From Glandiceps talaboti (taxonomy: Eukaryota; Hemichordata; Enteropneusta; Spengelidae), in contig NC_135550.1 in the NCBI RefSeq assembly GCF_964340395.1, positions 28,008,176 through 28,072,175 of the forward strand: a stretch of DNA of 64,000 nucleotides, in the 5' to 3' direction. Every line of letters begins with the position of its first letter. Position 1 is the stretch's first letter. Both the position numbers and the translations under genes were made by a program. Shown here in pieces: positions 37,186-53,785 of the stretch. The notes under the pieces were generated by a model that had not been told where the DNA came from, made no database searches, and was given only the letters and a program-made list of their open reading frames with translations.

Positions 37186-40100
37186 ATGATGTATTCGAAA
37201 AGCAAAGCACTGCCGACATTACAGACAGTCACCACACGATCCAGACGGCTTCCTTCGGATAGTTCGAACACTAAGACATCGACCATAAAATCTGGTTCAC
37301 ATCTTCCGATTTCAAACCCACAAAAACGACAACATGGATCCTTATCAAGTTCAAGCTCCACTACTAGCACTGCCAGGAAAATCGTCAAGCACGGGGTCAA
37401 GGCACAAGTCGAACCTCTGCCGGAAAAGATTTTACAAGACCAATGTAACAATGATTCTAGCTCGAAGGCAGCGAGTAATCCAAGGCCAAAATTCGAAAAG
37501 AAAATCGACACCACATTCAGAGGAAAACTCCAGAGAGGATCGAAAGAGAGCGTTATACAGTTCAAACATAAGGGTGCAGTAGCAACCATGAAGCAAAGGT
37601 AAGCTTATGCATTTTCATGAAAGTGATAGCACTTTTGTAGACTGAAAGATGCGCCGTTGCGTTGTTTGTGCTTTAATATGTAACCACAATCATTGGAGTA
37701 TCACATGCCCAGTGGGCCCCACAATCATCAAGAAATCGTCCGTACCCCCTGAAACAGTCACAGTTATTAGTCTTGCCTTTTTAGTGGTCTGAGTCTTGCC
37801 GAAGGGCTCTCCGGCCGTCCGTGCGTCCATCCATCCGTCAGTCATATATCATTTCTCAGACATGTAATATCCAATTTCTTTCAAACCCGGCACAAAGGTG
37901 ACATGTCATGATATGGAACATATGCACGTCATTTTGTTTGGCGATATAATATGCACATACGACCAACATGACTGCTATAAAAAACAAACAAACAAATAAT
38001 CAAACAAACAAACAATAAAAACCCAAAAGATAAATATTTACAATTGTAACTCAAAAACTATCATTCAACTGCCCCCCCCCCCCCCCATTCTCAGGTATAA
38101 ATAGCTAGCCATGCATATCACAGACACTTTGTTGTATTTAATTGTTGCCAATTTATTTTCAATGTGTCCACGGGTAATTTGGGAGAAGAAAAATGTATAC
38201 AAGTATACTATTACTGTTTGTGCTCATATCATGTTTTACTAATTGGCGACCATATTTAGTGTAACAAATCAAAGTATTTCTGCATAACTCAAAAACTTCA
38301 ATACATAAAGCGTCCATTCAAGTGTCTAACCCCATATAATTGCATAAAGGTTCTTGTAAGAAAGTCACCCTTGACCTCGACCCTCTGGGTCAATTATCAA
38401 AATCAAGCTATTTCTTGCCTATTGCAGACAGTCTAGCATTTATGTGAGGCCAATCAAGTCTACAGGTAGGCTACAGTGGGAGTGTAATTGGTAACAGAGT
38501 GTCCGGCTCTTGTTTATGTTTAGAGAGACAGACAGACAGTGAATAATTTATGACAAGCTGTTTCAAGAACAAGCATATTTTTAAAAGCAATTTGTTTACA
38601 GATTAACTCCTATGGAAATGAAAGCAGAACTTGAAATATTGAAAGAAAAGCTGACACAAAGGGGAGAGGAACTTGTACAGGTGAAGGTATGTGTGTTTGT
38701 ATTCCATATGTCAAACGTAATGTGTTATGATTATGAGACATTTCAAGACATATTAGAATTAATGTCATTTGTTTTCTTCCAAATCAAACATTATTAATTT
38801 TCTGTTGAATGACACAGCTCCCATCAATATAATTTATATAAACAACTATTCATCTGAATTCATACATAGTACACATATGTAATCTTGTTTGTTATTCTCT
38901 ATTCTAAAGATGACAATTGTAACTTTGTAGTATAATTATGGTTAAGTTACTCAAGCATAATTAAGGTTTGTTTTTGTATAAAAAGTGTAACACTATCGAC
39001 AACCCCATGATGCTTGAGTGCAAATGTGACATACTTTGGGGTATTTGCATGAGTGTCCAAGGTGTCTCTGAGGCTGGCCTTACTTTCATGAATGTGAAAG
39101 AACAGCAGAAAACAAATACAGCTAAACACACAGTGTCTGTCACAGGACTGTACATAACATATACATTTAATGATCAAAGCTGATCATTTGGCATGTTGAG
39201 TTTGTTGTTTTACTTGCTAGATAAGAGCACTTTTACAGCTGAAGTCATCATTTGCATACACATAAATGTTTTAGTATTGCACAGCCAGTAAATACCACCA
39301 GTATGTGCATGCACTGGTGCAAATAATCACTGGTACATCTGTAATAATATGACGAAACTCCATGATGCCCAAGTGCAAGTGTGGCATTCTTGGGTATTTG
39401 CATGAGTGCTTCTTGTGTTCTCTGCAGCTAAAAGTGCATCAGAAAACACCACAAGTATGAGTTGAAATACCCATGATTACCCACACTGGCACTCAATCGT
39501 CATGGGGTTCTGTCATTATACATGTACATGTTGATCCAAAACAATAATATGTTCTTCAACAATCTGTATACCGTGTGATCACGATCATGTACTTATTTGT
39601 ACACATTTGGATACAGGTATGAAATAATGTTTTTGGTATTGCACTGCAGTGCAAATACCACCAGTATGCACTATCACTGGTTTGATTAAGTAATAACTGT
39701 TACATATGTAATAATAAAGGTACCTTTACAATGTAATATGCAGCAAATCCCCTCCTTAGTGATCTAAATCTTTCTCTTTAGGCTGCACACCATCAGGAAA
39801 TCGTGGAAATAAAGACCAAGATGGATGTGTTACAAAAGGAATCAAGTATGTACAAAAAAATAATTTTGATCAACTTTACAGTTAGTAATTCTTGTACATA
39901 CCCCATACATACATACACAACAGAAATATCATTTTCATATCGGTTGAACTGTTTGTAATTCATTCTTGTCTGTGCAGAAATACATCATTTTCATGGTCAG
40001 CTAGTTTTATCATAAAATTAAAAGAATGACATAAAAATGTAAATACTGTAAATGGAATTATTGACAATAACATGATATTATACATGCAGATAACAAGTTT

Positions 40101-42016
40101 GAATTTCCACATATATAGTTTTCGTAATTTTTTGTGTGCAAAGTCTGATGAAAACAATGCATTTCCATCTATTTTAGTTTCTGTCCAAGACGAATTGGAT
40201 GGAAAAAGAAGAACAGAAGACACAATGGATAGACAAATGTAATTAATATTCATTTTTAAGTTATACATTGTTTGCAATGTTTTAAAAATTAAACAGTTAC
40301 AGTCATTTAACTCCCCATAAAGTAAGTCATTATAGTTTCCCAAATATCATCCATGTCAGCCTGTAAAATACACCTTGCTGTAGTGGCCACACTCAATTCA
40401 CCATCACATGCAGGCTAATAATATGTGGCAGCCATTACAGCATACCTTAGTCTACCTGGTAGACCCTTGGTTGGGCAATTCTGCTAACTTTAAAACTTCA
40501 ACCCATTATCTTTGATTTGAAAGTATGTTGACATATTTTTGTTTTATCTTCCAGCAATATGTACCGAATAAAACTGAAGTCCCTGCACTTTGATCCAGGT
40601 ACTGTTTTGAAAAATATGTACAGCAAGTGTACTGTATACAAAACTCTTTATGTAGAAATTAGTCAGTTAATAATTCAATCTATACATGAATAATTCAAAA
40701 CTGGATTGTTCAAAAATCTACTGTGAATACTTGCAGACACTACAGTAGAATATTAAGAATATTAAATTGAATTTTTACATGTGGGTGTTTACGGTAGGAT
40801 AAACAAACATATATATAATTTTATGTTGATCACAATTGTAGATACCTTAGAAGTAATGTACTCAAAGGAAGAAGAAGAGGAACTTGAGAGAAAGAAACTA
40901 GCTGCTCAGGTACAAAATAATATTGGTTTTCTGTTATTATCGATTTATCATGCATCAAAAGATAGCATATGATTGCAATGTGTTTGAAAGTGAATATTAT
41001 CTGTAATGATCTGTAGAATAGTGCTCTAATCAGCAGTTGTAAGACATACTTTCACATGGTTTTATAAATGTTGTCCACTTTATAAAACAAAATATAGTAC
41101 CAATAGTAATAACCATGAAATGATTGGGTTTTACTTTTATCAGTCATGAAGGAAGTGTTTCTCTTGGAAATGGTAGCGTTGTATTAACAGTGTATGTATT
41201 TGCATTATGGGATACATTTGTATTTGCATGATATAATAGTGTATTGTTCAGCTAGAATGATATTGTTCTCAATGATCCTCACATTCATCATGCTCTGGAT
41301 GTCCAGAGTTGACTTTGATAAATAAACAATGGCCATCTAGTAGTAGTTTTCTTTGCAAATGCCAATCATAACTGCCACTATGCTACTTGTCAGCAGAGTT
41401 ATTGGATATTGGTCAGAAAACTTTGTGTTGTGTGCAGTCAGTTTAACAACGACATTCTACTGCTTACTGAATTATAATTTAAAACCTTTTCTCTTTTTAT
41501 GTCATAGGAGCACTGTAAATCTAATATAAATTTACTCAAAAAATTGCATCATGACTTGGAAACAGATGAAGAAAATAATGTGAGTGAAAATTTTCATGTT
41601 ATTTTCTCTTGATGACAAATACTACAGGATGTCTTTATTAAATGCTTCCATAATGACAGCTTCTGAACATATCACTGTCTAAAATTTACCTTACTCATAT
41701 TTGATGAATCTTTTAATCAATGAAAATGAATATCTATTGTGCCAGATGCAAAATTTAAAATATAATTTCTGTTCAATGGTGCTGAAAGTGTCAGATGATC
41801 ATTCCAAAATTGATTCAGTTGTTATTAATTACAATGGTTGTCCTGAAGGAAAACAGTCTTGTTGGAAGGTTCAGTTGGCATCCATAATATATTATCAATT
41901 GTTGTGAACCCCAAAAATCTTTGCATTTTGAATATTTCAAACAAATTACAGTTTTTCTTGGTCATCTTCCATTACAGGATATAGTGAAATGGTGTCAAGA
42001 TGTCCTGAATAGTTAA
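37186..42016 (+). CDS. Uncharacterised coiled-coil protein, 281 residues, 8 exons; possible SKAP/KNSTRN-like
   Basis: Exons: 37186-37598, 38602-38686, 39782-39845, 40178-40238, 40555-40598, 40842-40909, 41508-41579, 41978-42016. All have GT-AG borders, phases agree and the total is 846 nt. The N-terminal 138 residues are basic and Ser/Thr-rich (SLSSSSSTTSTARKIVKHG), probably disordered. From TPMEMKAELEILKEKLTQRG onward the chain is heptad-like coiled coil, then KLKSLHFDPDTLEVMYSKEE, a Glu/Lys-rich segment, and a short end DIVKWCQDVLNS. The order (disordered basic N-terminus, coil, a 'DP' break, coil) recalls the kinetochore/spindle protein KNSTRN (SKAP). An SHLP near residue 47 could be an S-x-L-P variant of an EB-binding motif. 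That identity is weak; the gene model itself is better supported. Two adjacent ATGs (37186, 37189) could start it. Introns 1 and 2 are full of dispersed repeats. Confidence 0.7.
37760..38500. repeat. Dispersed repeat, copy A (coiled-coil gene intron 1)
   Basis: Shares many blocks in order with 61960-62830: CCATCCATCCGT, TTTCTCAGACATGTAA, TTTCTTTCAAACC, AAAGGTGACAT, ATGGAACATATGCA, GCATAACTCAAAAAC, CATTCAAGTGTCTA and CCCCATATAAT. Non-coding, with A-rich (CAAA)n near 37980-38010 and a C run at 38071-38085. The element class is not known. Confidence 0.75.
38990..39530. repeat. Cluster of related inverted and direct repeats (coiled-coil gene intron 2)
   Basis: Arms of the type CCCATGATGCTTGAGTGCAA...GGGGTATTTGCATGAGTG occur at about 38998-39060 and 39357-39412 on plus, and inverted at about 39465-39525. 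The last two form a foldback of about 170 bp. A separate direct repeat (GTATTGCACAGC...AATACCACCAGTATG) flanks the foldback at 39272-39352 and 39632-39718, so one element appears to be nested in, or duplicated with, another. Confidence 0.65.
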
Positions 42017-44007
42017 CTCTTTGACAAAGCTGCTAAAGTTCAGAGTATAAAGCCATAAACCTGCAGATATATTGAATAACCCCTTATATATATTTTTTCT
42101 TTTTATTACTTATTCATTAGTTAAAGTGTATATAAATAATGATGATCTGTGATCCATAGTTATGATCTTGTGTTCTTTTCTGTACAATAATGCAAGAAGT
42201 CAATGTTGACAGGCTGGTAATAAAACAATCAATGGTATCATCTTACATGTGTGTGTTTCAGCTTACATTGTATAATAGAATCAAGTAGATGTATGTGACA
42301 AGTTTAACATGATATGTCCGCTTCCTTTTTATTTCCTTGCATCTTAAGTTAGATAATTAAATTGCTCTATTTCATTGAAATAGTCATTTAAATCTTATGT
42401 TAATCATTTATTTGATACGTGTGTTTGTTCAGTGTGTGTGCAATCTGCTGTCAAAGATGGCAAACACTGAAGGGAAGGACCAGTATTGTTGCCATTTATT
42501 TTTGAAGTAACAACTCTATTTAAAAGCTGACTACGAGTATACAAAAAGAGAGATGCCATTCAAGTTGGAAGGGGGGGGGGGGGCGACAAGAGGCAAAAGT
42601 ATCACCAAGACAGAAGGCTTTGGTGGAAATATTAACAATATACAATACAATATTGAGCATTTATATGTCTGATGCAATTGTATTTTTATGTACAACAAGT
42701 AGGAGTTACATGTCTGAGTTTTTATTAAAAACAATTATAAACAGTAACTTTGGTCACCACAGCCCACTAATTTCTTAAAAATTGAACTGATTTTATTGAT
42801 AAATTGTGTTTACAATTACTTGCTTTGGAACCAAACTAAGCCCTTTAGTGAAATATAAATCAAAAGCCAACACGTTATGGTAATGCACAAATTGGTGATA
42901 TAAAATCTGTACATAACTTTCTCATGGCAATAACATATTGAAAAATATAATGACATTTAATTACTCCTGGACAATACAATAGTCCTCAATATTCACCCCT
43001 ATGCCAGTTTACGGTCACATCAATAAAAATCCTGTACTCATGCTGCAGTGGAAACATATTAAGTCAGGCAATGCCATTTTTCTCAGGCTCTGGTGGAATA
43101 TTTACACGAACAAACATACATTTGGGTCATAGGAACAAAGGTCACATTATTAGTGCCGCATATAAATATGAGGTCACTGCCAGTATATGGTCACTACGTC
43201 GGGAAACCGGTCACTCACTGTAGCACGTGTTTTGATTCTTGCAAAGTTAATTTTTTTTATCAGTTTGTCAACCATGCATAATATTGTGTCCAAATTTATA
43301 CTTTACAACTGTAATGTTAGGAAAACATCATTGAAAACTGGTGTAGGGTGCATTTGTCTTTATATGTTCAGCTGAGGAAAATGTGAGTGACCACAAAAAA
43401 TGACAAACCCCTTTGGTCATGAGTATTTTCCAGAAAAGTATTGGGGATAGTATAAGTGTGTAAGTGTAATTTATGAAAAATCAGGAAGAGAAATGGCAAC
43501 CAGGAATTGACTCATATTTTGAGCAGCACAGAATGCATGACACAGACATATTGTCTTGATGTAGAATGACTAAGGTGTAAATTCCATGTTTTGATCAAAC
43601 GTATTGAGCTTGCTTTGTGACTAGTATACCAGCATGTACGTCCACTACCAGTATAGGATGCAGTCTAAAAATAGCACACAATACTTCCTGTCTACATTTA
43701 GCTTTGGGTGTCAAGCAAATGTGTCAAGCAGAGTTCATCACAGAATGTAATTAAAAATCTTTTGAAATCACTAAATGGCTCAAAGTAGTACCAATCAATG
43801 TCAGAAGCATAAACATGAACTTTAAGAACTACCATACATATACTGCTAAGTGTAAAACTATTCTCAAACTTCCTGAAAAATAATGTTTTCAGTGGTGTAT
43901 GATATGGCAGTATGGGATATGATTTTTAACAAGTAATACCGTAACATGAAAAAAGTAAATTGTAACAGTCAGTTACAAAAGCATGTATTTTGAACTCTTC
44001 CAAAGAT
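42017..44007. other. Tail-to-tail intergenic region, coiled-coil gene/RDH13
   Basis: Holds the 3' UTRs of both converging genes. A G run of 13 lies at 42571-42583. No gene is supported; the frames at 43093-43281 and 43187-43375 overlap each other and show no motif. Confidence 0.5.
42219..42224 (+). terminator. Polyadenylation signal of the coiled-coil gene
   Basis: AATAAA in GGTAATAAAACAATC, about 200 nt after the stop codon at 42014-42016. Confidence 0.5.
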
Positions 44008-47000
44008 TTATTCCTTCAAACCAACCATAGTGACACTCATATCCCATAGTTTTTGTGCCGTTTCATCATCTTGAGCCTGTGGTGAAGCATCTTTTATTGC
44101 ACAATCACTGCAAAGGAAAATGTAAAACAGATCAACACTTTGATAATGATGTGATACTGTGTTCTACCTGTAAGACAATTCAGAGAAAACCATCAAATAA
44201 AACAAGATGAACACTCACATCTCTACCCGGACCATTAGATAATTTATTTTTTTATGAGACTAATGGATTTGAAAAAAATATTTTGACTGAGGTCAAGGTT
44301 AAATGTAAGATAATAACATACAAGACTTCAAGTTTAATTTTTTAGGCAAAAAAAAGAATTGTTTCTGGTCAGGACATTTTGTCTAAAGGGATGTGACATT
44401 GTGATTTAAATTTTAAAAAAAAATTTTCTTTATTCTCAATAAACCTGTCACTCAATCTACTATTTATGGCAGTTACTGTTCTTTTTATTTAGTACTTTAG
44501 AGCAAGTGTGTATGTGTGGCAGATGTCATTTGCTTGCTCATGATTGGCTTGCCGTTGTCTTCACAGAAGAAGGGAGGGTTATTTTTGTGTTTCCCCTGGA
44601 TCTACAGACTGCACTGGCTGGACAAACATGAAAAAAAGAGACGACACAAGGGTATTTAAGTGATGCACACGCTGACCACACAGAATTCTTTTTTTTCCCC
44701 TTAAGTGTCGATACCTTTTTCGCTCCACAGCTACTGTACAAATGGTGCATTATCAGTTTTGACTGTGCCTAGAAAAGGGTGTGTATGCGCATGCATTAAA
44801 ATATTAGAACTTGTCCTCAAGAGATATTTTAACTGCCAGTAGCCCAACATTTTCTGTTGAAATGATTCTAAATAGGGCCATCTTGGTGTGGCAGAGTAAT
44901 AGCCTTACCTAAAATACAGTCCACTGGTATTGGCTAGATCCTTGTCGACAGCTAGGCATATTGTGGTCTGAGCTCCTTGTTCAGGGGTTTTACTAACAAC
45001 TCCTTGGATTGCAGTAACTGTTGTTTTTTTCCAAGCAGGCATTGAAAGAATGAAATAACGGAGCAATTCTGTGTGTATAACACCAGGATGTAATGAATTG
45101 GCTGTCACACCAGTACCTATTGGATGAACAACATATAATGTAATGGTTGTCACACTAATATGAATTGTTGATTGGCAGATATGAATCATTCTCCCATCAA
45201 CATTTCTGTATAAGAGTAAAGGAAGTTTAGAGATGTCAGCTACTTGCATGTTGTCATTGTTATTTTCATAAAACATTTTAGAATTGCCGAGATCTGTTGC
45301 TGGGACAATGCATATTTTGGGTTTTGTCAATCAAACAATTATGTTAATTCAATTTCAATTCCCTGCTTTACAAGTAACATTAAAAATTGACTGAGTTTCC
45401 AATGTAATGAAGATGGTGTGTTTCATAGATACTATTAGAATACCAGCACACAAGCATACATTATATAATTGATGCAAGAGACAATGTATGGTGAGCACAG
45501 TGGACATGGAGTTCAATAATGTCAGATAAGGACCACACCATATCATACCATCTAATCGTTTGCTGAGTTCCAGAGTGAACAAAACATTTGCTAGTTTACT
45601 CTGGCTGTAAGCTTCCCAAGGTTCATAGTGTTTTTGTGAATTAATGTCATCAAATTTGATTTCACCATCCTCATGAAGCTTTGATGACACATTTATGATG
45701 CGAGATGGAGCTGATTTCTTCAGCAAATCCAGCAACAAATTGGTTAAGAGAAAGTGGCCAAGGTGGTTTACTCCAAACTGCATTTCAAAGCCATCATCAG
45801 TGGTCCAATGTGGACAAGCCATTATACCTATATGGGAAAATGAAACAAAACAATAGTAAAGATTAAATCATTACAAGGAACAATTGATAATTTCTACATT
45901 GAATGTGTGCTGTTGATTAAGAGTGCTAAATCCATGATCTATTTACATAAAATATATGTTGTATTACTTTATTTTGAATTCAAATTTTCAATGTTCATTG
46001 ATTTGATGCTAATTCTGCTCTACTTTCATACCAACTCGTGTACACTGTCTTTAGGCTTTTCTCACTCCTTATTTGAATAAATATTTTAAAAAACACAGAG
46101 TGTAAGCTGAATAATTAAATCATTGCATGAGCTATTTCATTAGTGTCTTTTTTACAAATTAATTCATAATTACCTGCATTGTTTATGAGAATTTCAAGAT
46201 GGTCTTCCTTATCATTGATGATTTTGGCAAACTTTCTGACTGACATAAGATTTGCCAAGTCAAGCTGTTTAACAACAACTTGCTCATTTCCAGTTTCCTT
46301 AATAATTTCACTTGCTGCTCTCTCTCCTTTTAAGATATCTCTACAAGCAAGAATAACTCTGGCACCTGTAAATAATTATGTTGATTTTGAAAAAATGATG
46401 ACTGGTTTAGTGTAGTAATAATTAAACTAGAAATATTTGATACCAAAGAATTGAATAGATCAAACATTGGATAAACATGACTGTTTTGTTGCTTTTGTTG
46501 CAGCATACAATTCACAGAATAAATAAAATCAACTATATGGATGTGTGTCATGGGCCACTGATTGAAATGTCTTATAAACAACCGCTTGTTATACGCACAT
46601 CCATATGTAGGAAATAACTTTCTTGTTATTAATGTTGCTTATGATGTCGTAGCTGATAGATTGGCATGAACATTACATCTACAGACTAAGCTGTTTTCTG
46701 AAATTACTGAATACTCCCAATACCACCTCATGTGGAGTTTGCCAAAATGTCTTCTCCCTCCCAGATAAAAGTGACTGGTCCCATATATTTGTACAGCTTA
46801 CCTCTTCTGGCTAGATCTCTGGCTGTTTCTTTACCAATACCAGTGTTGGCTCCTGTAATGATGACTGTTTTACCAGTAAGTTTAGCTTCACTTGTACACA
46901 CACCTCCTCCAATCCACCTCCTCAACAAGATGCAACCAACTCCTTTAAAAAACAACACAACTTTTAATCAACAATGATATTAAAGATAAAATTTCATCCC

Positions 47001-48142
47001 TGCCCTTAAAGCTGCTTTAGCTGTAACTGCATTGAGTATTATTTTTTTCGATCAGACAACCAACAATTTATTTACTGAAAATAGTTACAAATGAAAACAA
47101 AATGAAAAATACAAGGCTTACAACTGAAGTTCATAACAAAAGTATACAAACAACTTTCATCTGGTGCATGGAGCTACTGGAGTGTACAACACATAGCAGA
47201 CTGTTTCTTAAAAATTATAACTGCAAGAGCTAGATAATTGTATTCCATTATCGTTTTTACGACTTTTTCCTTTATGTGAGATAGTGGAAAAAGTGGAAGT
47301 ACTTAAAACAAATTAATAATATTAATATAATTTATGTCATATTTGTGCTACTTATAGTCCTGCTTGCATACGGAGGAATTCGGGACTCGATTCTGACAAT
47401 TGTCCCTCCCCCTCCGTCCTGCGAAGAGCCAGCGGTGTTTAGAGTCAAGTCAGTAATACAGACTCGTGCACCGTCATGTAAGCAGGACTATGCTACTTAA
47501 TACATAAAAATAACATGTGACACTCATCATATATTTCATTATTATTGCATCTGTGACAAATTCTTGGTTTAATTTTTTCTTCCTATTTCTAGAATTTCTA
47601 TCCCCAGACTATGATCACTTAGCCTAAATTGTGACAAATTTCTACATAGTGTACACTCTAATACATTACTTCAAATAGTCCTCAAACTTAAAATTAAATT
47701 TATCCTTGAACGCGATTTACTACCACTTCCCATCTTTCCTTGTACTAGTTCTAGCGTAAATTCATTCTCCAATCAATGAGACAATGTCAGTCTTATTATC
47801 TTTAACTGATGATAAACTTATATACCGGTAAATTGCGATCTTTACACTTACCCAACAATAGCGGAACAACAATATGCAATTTCATGACGCCAAAGTACAC
47901 TTTAGAAGGTCTTACTGGGCCCAAAGTTCAATGCGCGCATACATGTTTTTGCATGGATGTATTTATTTACTATTTTAGGGTTACAATGGGTATGGTGGTG
48001 GCGCTGTATTCGTCAGTCAAGCTGATTCTCACATTGGAATTTCAAATGGCATACCTGCTGTCAGCAAGGTTCCAACGATAACAGAATGTCTCTTGACAAA
48101 ATCAACGATATCTTGAACGTCCACTCGAGATGATGAAGCCAT
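44008..48142 (-). CDS. rdh13: RDH13-type retinol/short-chain dehydrogenase, complete, 6 exons
   Basis: RDH13 is an NADP-dependent short-chain dehydrogenase of the inner mitochondrial membrane that can reduce retinal. Exons: 48142-48055, 46942-46802, 46365-46174, 45827-45549, 45116-44909, 44107-44008; phases agree and give 335 residues (human 331). A hydrophobic segment ([18 protein letters not shown], about 20-37) would anchor it. The cofactor motif TGANTGIG is at 59-66, NNAG at 138-141, the catalytic serine at 188/189 and YSQSK at 214-218. RDH13 rather than RDH11/12/14 is suggested by [20 protein letters not shown] and [11 protein letters not shown]; paralogue assignment needs a tree. Intron 1 carries a MITE. 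The stop codon TAA overlaps an AATAAA, and the true polyadenylation site may be farther on. The gene is divergent from GPATCH11. Confidence 0.9.
47354..47490. mobile_element. 137-bp MITE with 8-bp target duplication (RDH13 intron 1)
   Basis: Ends read ATAGTCCTGCTTGCAT and, inverted, ATGTAAGCAGGACTA. TGCTACTT occurs just outside both ends (47346-47353 and 47491-47498), an 8-bp duplication as made by hAT elements. The interior has TCGGGACTCGATTCTGAC and a CCCTCC tract and encodes nothing. A truncated relative lies at 25632-25694. Confidence 0.8.
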
Positions 48143-48413
48143 AGTACTGGCAACTTGGTGACCCTTGACCTTTCAATGACATGTGCGTACAACTTGGTAC
48201 AGCAGTTTTCGATCCTTCTCAAAATGTGAAGACTTCACTTTTGGTGAAAACTTCACTTTTGTTATCTAACCTTTGCAGGCACCGCTTGTCAGGAAAACCG
48301 AGCGTGAACAGGCAACTCTAATTCGCGAACTTATTAAAATTGGAGTGCCTAGGGAGTCTTCTCCAGCTGTTATTAGTGTTAACCAGGAAGTGGTCCTCTT
48401 CAGCATCACCATC
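48143..48413. promoter_or_regulatory. Bidirectional promoter region RDH13/GPATCH11
   Basis: 271 bp separate the divergent start codons. A direct repeat of GTGAAGACTTCACTTTTG and GTGAAAACTTCACTTTTG lies at about 48225-48260; each half contains the small palindrome GTGAA-NN-TTCAC. TGACCTTTCAATGACAT lies near 48165. No TATA box is evident. Confidence 0.5.
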
Positions 48414-52927
<4,514 letters not shown>

Positions 52928-53785
52928 TACAAGTGATGTTTGGAATACATGGTAGAATTGTACGCTTTAGATTTAATGTTGTTATTCTCTGTTACAGTTT
53001 TGACATATTTCCCGTTCATACAAGAATGGAACTGGTATTATATGAACTTTTTTATTGTATTTATTAAACAGAAATTTTGAGGAAAAAAACACAAGGTTTC
53101 ATGTTTTGATTATCATGGTATAGTAGAGTGGCTATGCATTCCTCTGTGATTCTAAAAGTTGGGAGTATAAAGGTGAAAGAAAAAGGTGAAAGAAAAAGGT
53201 GAAAGAAAAATGTGTAAAAAGAATGTTACAAGGTTTGGTTGTAATAGATTCTTCATACTGACTAGTGAATGGTGATGGGGTTAACTTTGATTTACTCAAT
53301 AGCCAAAGAAAAAAATGTTACAAGGTATGGTTGTAATAAATTCTTCTTACTGACTGGTGAATGGCGATGAGGTTAACTTTGATTTACTCAATAGCCAAAG
53401 AAAAGAATGTTCAGTAACAAATATCTAATTATTACATAGATGAGCCATGCAAAGAAACAACAGTTCAAAAGATACATGCAAGACACAATTCTCCTTTGAA
53501 ATATTTATTTAATAGACCATCAAAATAAATAAGTAACTCTTCCTTGAATGGTAATTTGGGTAAGCACTAATCTACATGGTAATTTTGACTCAAGATCATG
53601 AGGTATGCTACAATGATTTGCCTTGGTTTACCTAGAATGTAAACCATCAAGTCTGATGAATGAATTTACACTAGAATAACAATAACACCATTTCAAATTC
53701 CTGGATACACCAGTCCCATCAAATAAAAGTCATCACTGTTATTCACTACACACAGGTTCAGAACAATTCCTATTGATTATAATTA
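52928..53785. repeat. GPATCH11/COX20 tail-to-tail region with a 107-bp tandem duplication
   Basis: Between the converging genes, a unit containing ATGTTACAAGGTTTGGTTGT and GGTTAACTTTGATTTACTCA and ending AATAGCCAAAGAAAA occurs twice (about 53223-53310 and 53313-53405) with about 90% identity by eye. Just before it, AAAGGTGAAAGAA is repeated three times (53178-53210). No gene seen. Confidence 0.7.
53504..53509 (-). terminator. COX20 polyadenylation signal
   Basis: AATAAA on the minus strand about 280 nt after the COX20 stop codon (53788-53786). Confidence 0.5.

Noticed and set aside
37104-37589. 161-codon minus-strand frame
   Set aside because: Antisense of the coiled-coil gene's first exon; the plus strand gives an eight-exon model with consistent phases.
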